From: Microdochium bolleyi
Lineage: Eukaryota; Ascomycota; Sordariomycetes; Xylariales; Microdochiaceae
DNA: 64,000 nucleotides
Reading direction: 5' to 3'
NCBI GenBank assembly: GCA_001566295.1
Contig: KQ964245.1
Span: 2,795,524-2,859,523 of the forward strand
The first letter of the stretch is position 1. Every line of letters begins with the position of its first letter. Shown here piece by piece: positions 58,160 through 64,000 of the stretch. The translations under genes were made by a program, and so were the position numbers. The notes below the pieces were generated by a model. That model did no database searches, had not been told where the DNA came from, and saw only the letters and a list, made by a program, of their open reading frames with translations.

Positions 58160-59607
58160 TTCTCAGATTTCGTGGGATGGTACATCCGGAGGCTTTCCGC
58201 GAAGAGATAGGCCCCCTAGTGATTTATGTGTGCGAGATATGCGCTTTGTGCGCCCCGAGGGCATTGAAACATATATCTGCCGTACCAAGAGGCATGGCCG
58301 TCTTCGACTTGGAGTTTCCAAGGCCTGTACTGGGTTGATATGCATCGAGCACTTACAAGCTCACAACTCCACGACACAGCGTAGCTGTGCCCGGTTTGGA
58401 AAGTGTACCGTAAGAGGCAACATCTAACCCACTTGAAGCACCTCGGATTCAGCGCCTGTCCATCGGGCCCCATGCACGCATTTCAACCCCGGAAAGCTCG
58501 TGTCATCGAACGCACTATTCCTCGGAAGCTCACGCTAGACGTGGACGGCTGTGCCCGCTGTAGTGGTGGCGCCGTCTAGTTGGCCGGAGCACCAGGCTCA
58601 GAGCCGCTGCTGTCAGCTTACAGTGCATCAAGGCACCAGGGTCAGCAATTATGCTCGACAACAGGCGGGGCTCTCCGAGCAACCTTCATGGATAGGAAGA
58701 CCGTGGGTCTCATGCCGAGTGTGTTCGAAATTGCGTTTGATACGCAGGGACCGAGGCTATCATCTTGCCGGTCTGTATCTGCGGCAGCTTGAATCCTATC
58801 GACCTGGATGTGGCTGATCAGAAAACAACGGCTTCCCTTGGCTCGAGACGAATAATATCCGGACGAGGGAAAGCATGCGGAGCAGACAGGAATGCCGCCG
58901 TTGAGCGAGACAAATGACATGGTAACTTCTGTTCCTCTTAGCACGCACTTTGGCCATCTTGCAGGTGAGATGCTGTGCTAGACATTATGATACAACTGAG
59001 TCATTTCTAAGAATACAGCTGTTGCCATTAAGTCGCTCCTTGTTCCAACCCCAGGGCGATGATGGCCGAAGCACCTACTGTGCCCATGCATACGTCCAAT
59101 GATGATCCGAATGACCGCTATACCCGGATATGATAGCCTATCAAGTCATCGATAGGCTGCTTGACTAGGACGATGAAGCCAAGTCGCTATCCCGATCTGT
59201 GCTTCTCCATGCCCACCCACATCGTAGCCTGGCACAATGATTGAGAACGGGGAGTCTTGAAATAGCGCAGTGGCCAATGGCAGACCAGGAGCTGCGGAAC
59301 ACGTGCTTACGATTTCTAAGATTACTCAATTGAGCTCTCATGGGCAGAGGCTGACCGTAAGGATTTGCAACATGCATGCCCCAGGATGATTTCTCCTGCG
59401 GCTAATATCGGACTGGGTTTCCGCTCCCAGCTCTCGTTAACTTTGACGTTGGACTGGACTCATTGGAGCAGCAGTATACTTACGCGTTACTAAATCGAGT
59501 TGAGGCGAGTCGCGTTTTCCGCGATATGGTACAGACATCACCTTTTCATCCCATCCTAAACCACAGCTGCTGGAGTCTGAAGCGTTCAGGATATGTCCTT
59601 CTGGCCC
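58160..59607. other. Divergent intergenic region, MFS and threonine aldolase
   Basis: This 1.45-kb interval contains both promoters. Open frames are short or start with non-ATG codons. No additional gene was recognised. Confidence 0.55.
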
Positions 59608-60780
59608 ATGGCTTCCCACGACAGCTCCCAGCCTATAATCTGGGGCAGCCCAAAGCAATCAGGCGCTGCATACGATTTCCGAAGTATGTTTCGGGTCTGG
59701 GGATGGCATATCTCGATCTTGGCAAGTCATGGCTGACCCGATCGAATCACAGGCGACGTTGTTACGACCCCGTCGAGGGGCATGCTAGCGGCCATTGCTC
59801 ACGCAACCCTGAACGACGACGTCTACAACGAAGACGAGACAACATGCAGCTTCGAGAATGACATCGCGGCTCGCTGTGGTCTGGAGGCCAGCGCCTTCGT
59901 CCTGTCAGGGACAATGGCAAACCAGCTAGCACTGCGCACACTGCTGTTGCAACCGCCCCATGCCGTCCTGACTGATGCCCACTCTCACATTGTCCACTGG
60001 GAGGCTGGTGGCGTCTCTTTCCTGTCCGGAGCGGCTGTGCAGGCGATACGTCCCCGGAACGGACGACACCTGACACTCGAGGACATCCAGGAGCACGCAG
60101 TCGTGACTGACAACGTGCACAAGTGTCCCACACGCGTCATCAGCCTGGAGAACACTACATCAGGGCACGTGATCCCGCTGTCTGACCTGCAAGACATCAA
60201 GAGGTGGGCAGACGAACGCGGTATCCTGGTGCACCTGGATGGAGCGCGGCTGTGGGAGGCGGTCAGCACTGGAGCTGGGTCTCTGCGAGAGTGGGCTCAG
60301 TGTGCCCACCTGACGACTCTGGACTTCAGCAAGAACCTGGCTGCACCGCTAGGAGCCATGGTCGTTGGGTCCCGGGAGGCGATCCGGAGGCTGAAAAGAA
60401 TCCGGAAGGGCCTCGGCGGCGGCATGCGGCAAGCAGGGGTGCTGGCTGCAGCAGCGCGGCAGGCCGTCCACGAGAACTTTGGAGACGGAGCGACGTGCTC
60501 GCGGCCGCAGCTGGGCCGGAGCCACGAGCTCGCGCGCCGAGTCGCAGCGTCCTGGGTGGCTCGGGGCGGGCGCCTGCTGCGCGAGGTCGAAACAAACATG
60601 GTGTGGGTTGATCTGGCCTCGGCAGGCGTACGTGTCGAGCAATGGAACGCACTGGGACAGAGACACGGCATCCGGCTCGACGGGGCGAGAATAGTCACCC
60701 ACCACCAGATATGCGACTCGGCATTGTTGTCTCTGGACCAGGTCATGGACGACGCTGTTGGGCGTGCAGCTAAACTATGA
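59608..60780 (+). CDS. GLY1: L-threonine (allo-threonine) aldolase, PLP enzyme
   Basis: Two exons (59608-59683, 59753-60780) encode 367 aa. Splicing (GTATGT to TCACAG) rebuilds YDFRSDVVTTPSRGMLAAI, the N-terminal signature of the family. Further motifs are DDVYNEDETT, SGTMANQLALR, TDAHSHIVHWEAGG with the PLP-stacking His, HLDGARLWEA near 187 with the Asp that binds the pyridine nitrogen, and DFSKNLAAPLGA near 222 with the Schiff-base Lys. It cleaves threonine to glycine and acetaldehyde and is expected in the cytosol. The usual Gly after the Lys (SKGL) is Asn here (SKNL), a small departure. It faces the MFS transporter head-to-head. Confidence 0.94.
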
Positions 60781-61213
60781 GCCAATCAGAATCAGACAAG
60801 GAGCTTGGAAGGCTCAGGGCCTGGGTGGTGAAGTGCTACTCAGGGGCCGGCCGGTAGCGGTGCCGTTGCAGAGACGGAGCCGCGGCTGGTGACGAACTCT
60901 GCCCATCCCCCCGGCAGCGGGCGGCGGCAACTCTGTTATGGAAGCCGGGCCACTGTCGCGCCCGCGTCTCCGGCAATAAGTTGTCCCATGAAGTGCGCCC
61001 CACTCCTACTACCCCGGATTCCAGGCCGCTCGAAACTTGATCGCGGCTACTGCTTAAAGGTACGCACGTCGACTGCGCGACTGCCTTCTCAACGCTATAT
61101 GTAACGTAGTGCCAGGGCCCGTCCCCATCGTCACTTCTTCCAGTCGCCCATCTCTACCTCTTACCACCACCACCACCGTCACTACCACCATCGACAGTGA
61201 CATCGACATCGCT
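60781..61213. other. Intergenic, FAT1 promoter
   Basis: Two co-directional genes are separated by 433 bp, ending in a CACCAC/ATCGACA-rich leader before the ATG. An upstream open frame here begins with GTG and is not a better start. Confidence 0.55.
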
Positions 61214-63294
61214 ATGGCTGCCACAATTGGTACGTGCTCGCCTGACCCGACTTCCGAGGATGCGTCCAAGACTGACCCAGCTTCGCGTTCCACAGCTGCC
61301 TCCGTCGGTGCCACCGCCGCCGCCGCCGCCTACCTCGATGCGAAGCTACACCTGAGCCAGGACTGGCAAGACCTGCGTGCCCGCAACAAGGGCAAGAGCC
61401 GCATTGCTCAGCTGAGTACGACCCCGATCCCCGAGTGCTCCTACGACCGCCCGCCCAGCCCTGCTGACTCCCTCTCCTCCACGCCTCCAGTGCGCAAGAA
61501 GCAGATCTCCGCCTATTACGCCTTCGAGAGGAGCGCCCTTGCCGCCCCCGCCCAGCAGTGCATCTGGTCACGCAAGGGCTGCTACACCTACGCCGAAGCC
61601 TACTCTCGCGTCCACCAGTATGGCCACTTCTTCCGCAGCCACGGCGTTGGCCCCGGTGACCTCGTCGCTCTCTTCATGGAGAACAGCCCCGACTTTGCCC
61701 TCGCCTGGCTCGGCCTCTGGTCCATCGGCGCCGCCCCGGCCCTCATCAACCACAATCTCACCAGCCAGGCGCTCCTGCACTGCCTCAAGATCGCCGGCAC
61801 CAAAATCATCCTCGCTGACGGCCGGCCAGACCTGCTCGAGAGGCTCGACGCTGTCCGCACAGACCTTGCCGAGCAGCAGGTGGAGATTGTTCAGTTATCA
61901 GAAATCCAGAATACCCTCAACAGCATGAGCGTGGAGCGGCCTCCTGACGAGCTGAGAGCCAATGTGACACCCACCTCACCCTTCGGCTTGCTCTACACTA
62001 GCGGGACTACCGGCATGCCCAAGGCGGGACTCATTCCCATGATTGCAGGCACCACAGCCGGAGTCAGCCGCGAGTGCGGCTTCTCCATCGTGAAGGGCAC
62101 CGGACAGCGCTACTATGTATGCATGCCCATGTATCACGGCACAGGCGGCATCAGCGGCATGACACAGCTTCTGACCGGGCAGACGCTTCTTATCGCACCC
62201 AAGTTCAGCGTCTCAGGCTTCTGGGACGATATCCGTACTTCCGAAGCCACCTGGTTCGCCTACGTCGGCGAGACTTTGCGTTATCTTCTGGCTGCCCCGC
62301 CGTCACCGCTAGACAAAAGCCACAAGGTTCAGGGGATTTACGGCAACGGCCTGCGGCCTGATGTCTGGAAAGCCTTCCGTGACCGTTTCGGCATCACCAC
62401 CGTGTTCGAGTTTTTCAACAGTACCGAGGGCGTGCTCTCATTCGACAACCGCTGCCGCGGCGACTTCCGGGCTCATGCCGTGGGCCACCATGGCTGGCTT
62501 TATCGCCGCAGGTTTCGAGACACGTATGTGCCCGTCGAGATTGACGCCGACACTGGTGACCTGATTCGGGATCCGAAAACCGGCTTCGTGAAGCGCGTGG
62601 CTCCCGAACAGGGGGGCGAGATCCTTGTTGCCCAGGGCACGCCTCTCGTGCCAACATTTGGGGGCTACTATGGAAACAAGGAAGCGACCGAAAGCAAGTT
62701 TGTCTACAACGTCTTTAAGAAGGGAGACAAGTACTTCCGAACAGGCGACGCTCTGCGGAGGGACTCGGACGGGCGCTGGTTCTTCATGGACCGCCTGGGC
62801 GATACTTTCCGGTGGAAGGGTGAGAACGTGTCGACAGCCGAGGTTTCCCAAGTCCTCGGTCAATACCCAGGCGTCAGCGAGGCGATCGTGTATGGCGTGT
62901 CCCTCCCCAATCACGATGGCAAGGCGGGCATGGCCTCCATATTCCTAGACGAGTCCGTCCAGAACTTCGACTACGCCGGGCTCTTAAAGTGAGTCGATGC
63001 CCAGCGCTTCTCTTCATATTTGATACTACAACATGCTAACCCACGACCCCCAGACACACGAGGAAGCACCTTCCTAAGTATGCGGTACCGCTCTTCATCC
63101 GGCATATCAAGACGCGCGCTGCGACCCACAACAACAAGCAGGACAAGGCGCCGCTTCGCAAAGCTGGCATCGACCACAGTCAGGTGGGAGGCGACCCGCT
63201 TTACTGGGTCGAGAACTTGGGCAAGGGGGACAACTACGTGCCATTCACAGAGGAGGACGGTGCGGCACTGCAAGCCGGCCGCGCAAAGCTGTAA
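61214..63294 (+). CDS. FAT1: Very long-chain acyl-CoA synthetase / fatty acid transport protein (FAT1)
   Basis: Three exons (61214-61229, 61296-62988, 63054-63294) encode 649 aa. The ATP-binding P-loop YTSGTTGMPKAG is near residue 239. The FATP/VLACS signature RTGDALRRDSDGRWFFMDRL with DTFRWKGENVST is near 487, and a conserved FYGNG-like GIYGNGLRPDVW lies between. The C-terminus reads HTRKHLPKYAVPLFIR after the second intron. N-terminal splicing gives MAATI-AASVGATAAAAAYLDAK, a hydrophobic membrane-anchoring stretch. The enzyme activates long and very-long chain fatty acids with CoA and aids their uptake, in ER, peroxisome or lipid-droplet membranes. The first intron is 66 nt and its retention also stays in frame, so an isoform with 22 extra residues is possible. 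Confidence 0.95.
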
Positions 63295-63497
63295 GACGGC
63301 AGAGGAGGCACGGAACTCGCTTGTACAAAACCATATACACATACGCCATTGTAGATAGAGCGGCATTTGCTTTCATTCTTCTCTTTCCTCCACTGAACTA
63401 TATCTCTCAAGCCAGGAACCAACGGACGCAGGGTCAAAATGGTGAGTTGGTGAAAAGTGATGCCTGACCACACGCTATGCGACAATCGCTTCATAAA

Positions 63498-64000
63498 CTA
63501 TGCAGAAAGCTCTCTTGGCGTGTCGCGCACGATCTTGACAAAGAAGGTGCAGTCACCCCGCCGTCCATCAGCAAAGTCGGCATATTCTGGACATGTGCCC
63601 CACTCCTTCCAACCAAGCCTCCGGTAAAAGTGTACCGCGGGAGTTTCTGTGGCCGTATCCAGCATGAGGACGTCCTTGCGCAGCTGGATCCTGGCGAAGT
63701 CTTCGATATGCCGCATCATGGCCTGGCCGAGACCTTTGCGCTGGTGCGACGGGGCCACCAGAACCTTGACGATCTCGGCGCGGTGCATATGGTTGACTTT
63801 GTTGATTGTCATGACGGCCGCGGTCGCCAGGACCTCTACACTCGAGCCTGTGGTCAGGACGAACATGTAGTATGACCTGGGGCTCAGACCCGCGACCTCA
63901 TCCTCGAGCCGCTTCGAGATGGAGAGCCAGAAGTCGTCGGCGCCAGAGTCGGACAGGGGTGCCCGAAAGCCGATGGAGGACACGGAAGGATCATCGTTGA
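63498..64000 (-). CDS. GNAT-family N-acetyltransferase, 5' end off the window
   Basis: The frame reads in from the right edge and ends at TAG 63498-63500, leaving 166 codons. There is no ATG in frame before the window end (a GTG at 63983 is not used), so the start lies beyond 64000. Motif A of GNAT enzymes is clear, VLVAPSHQRKGLGQAMM with the Q/RxxGxG acetyl-CoA loop, followed by LDTATETPAVHFYRRLGW (motif B) and a CTFFVKIV end. It would transfer an acetyl group from acetyl-CoA to an amine. Small bacterial-type members like this act on amino compounds, peptides or antibiotics; the substrate here is unknown. It runs tail-to-tail with FAT1, 203 bp apart. Confidence 0.85.
   Translation of the reverse strand, partial: NDDPSVSSIGFRAPLSDSGADDFWLSISKRLEDEVAGLSPRSYYMFVLTTGSSVEVLATAAVMTINKVNHMHRAEIVKVLVAPSHQRKGLGQAMMRHIEDFARIQLRKDVLMLDTATETPAVHFYRRLGWKEWGTCPEYADFADGRRGDCTFFVKIVRDTPRELSA

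Overview
This 64 kb window comes from a filamentous ascomycete nuclear genome (Pezizomycotina). The evidence is short GT-AG introns of about 50-110 nt, compact genes with pyrimidine-rich leaders, fungal-specific families (a fungal Zn2Cys6 regulator, Mediator-tail-like and HAL4/SAT4-type kinase genes), and an AT-rich block that looks mutated by repeat-induced point mutation (RIP). A Dothideomycete is my guess and is not proven by anything here. All gene models below were spliced by hand from frame continuity, splice sites and family motifs. No database search was run.

Layout. 1-34 kb is a conserved housekeeping stretch. In order it holds: the 3' end of a GH5 glycosidase; a Mediator subunit 2-like protein (-); a PUB1/TIA-1-type RNA-binding protein (+); YAK1 kinase (+); a single-RRM protein (-); ribosomal protein uL2/RPL2 (+); adenosine kinase (+); an EST1/SMG7-like protein (-); a ZNF511-like zinc-finger protein (+); splicing factor BUD31 (-); the complex I LYR subunit NDUFA6/B14 (+); RNA polymerase I/III subunit AC19/RPC19 (-); an uncharacterised coiled-coil protein (+); and a HAL4/SAT4-family kinase (-). 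About 34.6-44.3 kb is a gene-free AT-rich block with TpA excess, a (CTA)n microsatellite and one small GC-richer hairpin-rich island. 44.3-48.0 kb is gene-poor with normal base composition. It contains an intron-bearing tRNA-Phe(GAA), and possibly decayed coding fragments.

48-64 kb is again gene-dense: DAHP synthase (+), a Cys-rich single-pass membrane protein (-), mitochondrial ribosomal protein mL50 (+), a double-hotdog acyl-CoA thioesterase (-), a C2HC plus Zn2Cys6 transcription factor (-), an MFS transporter (-), L-threonine aldolase (+), a FAT1-type very-long-chain acyl-CoA synthetase (+) and a GNAT acetyltransferase cut by the right edge (-).

How the genes relate. Most neighbours are unrelated housekeeping genes, several arranged head-to-head across short shared promoters (BUD31/NDUFA6; membrane protein/mL50; RRM protein/uL2). 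The 52-64 kb run (thioesterase, regulator, transporter, aldolase, acyl-CoA ligase) has the look of a small co-regulated metabolic neighbourhood, but no backbone synthase is present, so this is inference only. I found no clear undescribed system. The items most worth a second look are the AT-rich block with its structured island, the MFS intron that is 40% one homopolymer, and several genes whose splice choice changes the protein (SAT4, FAT1).
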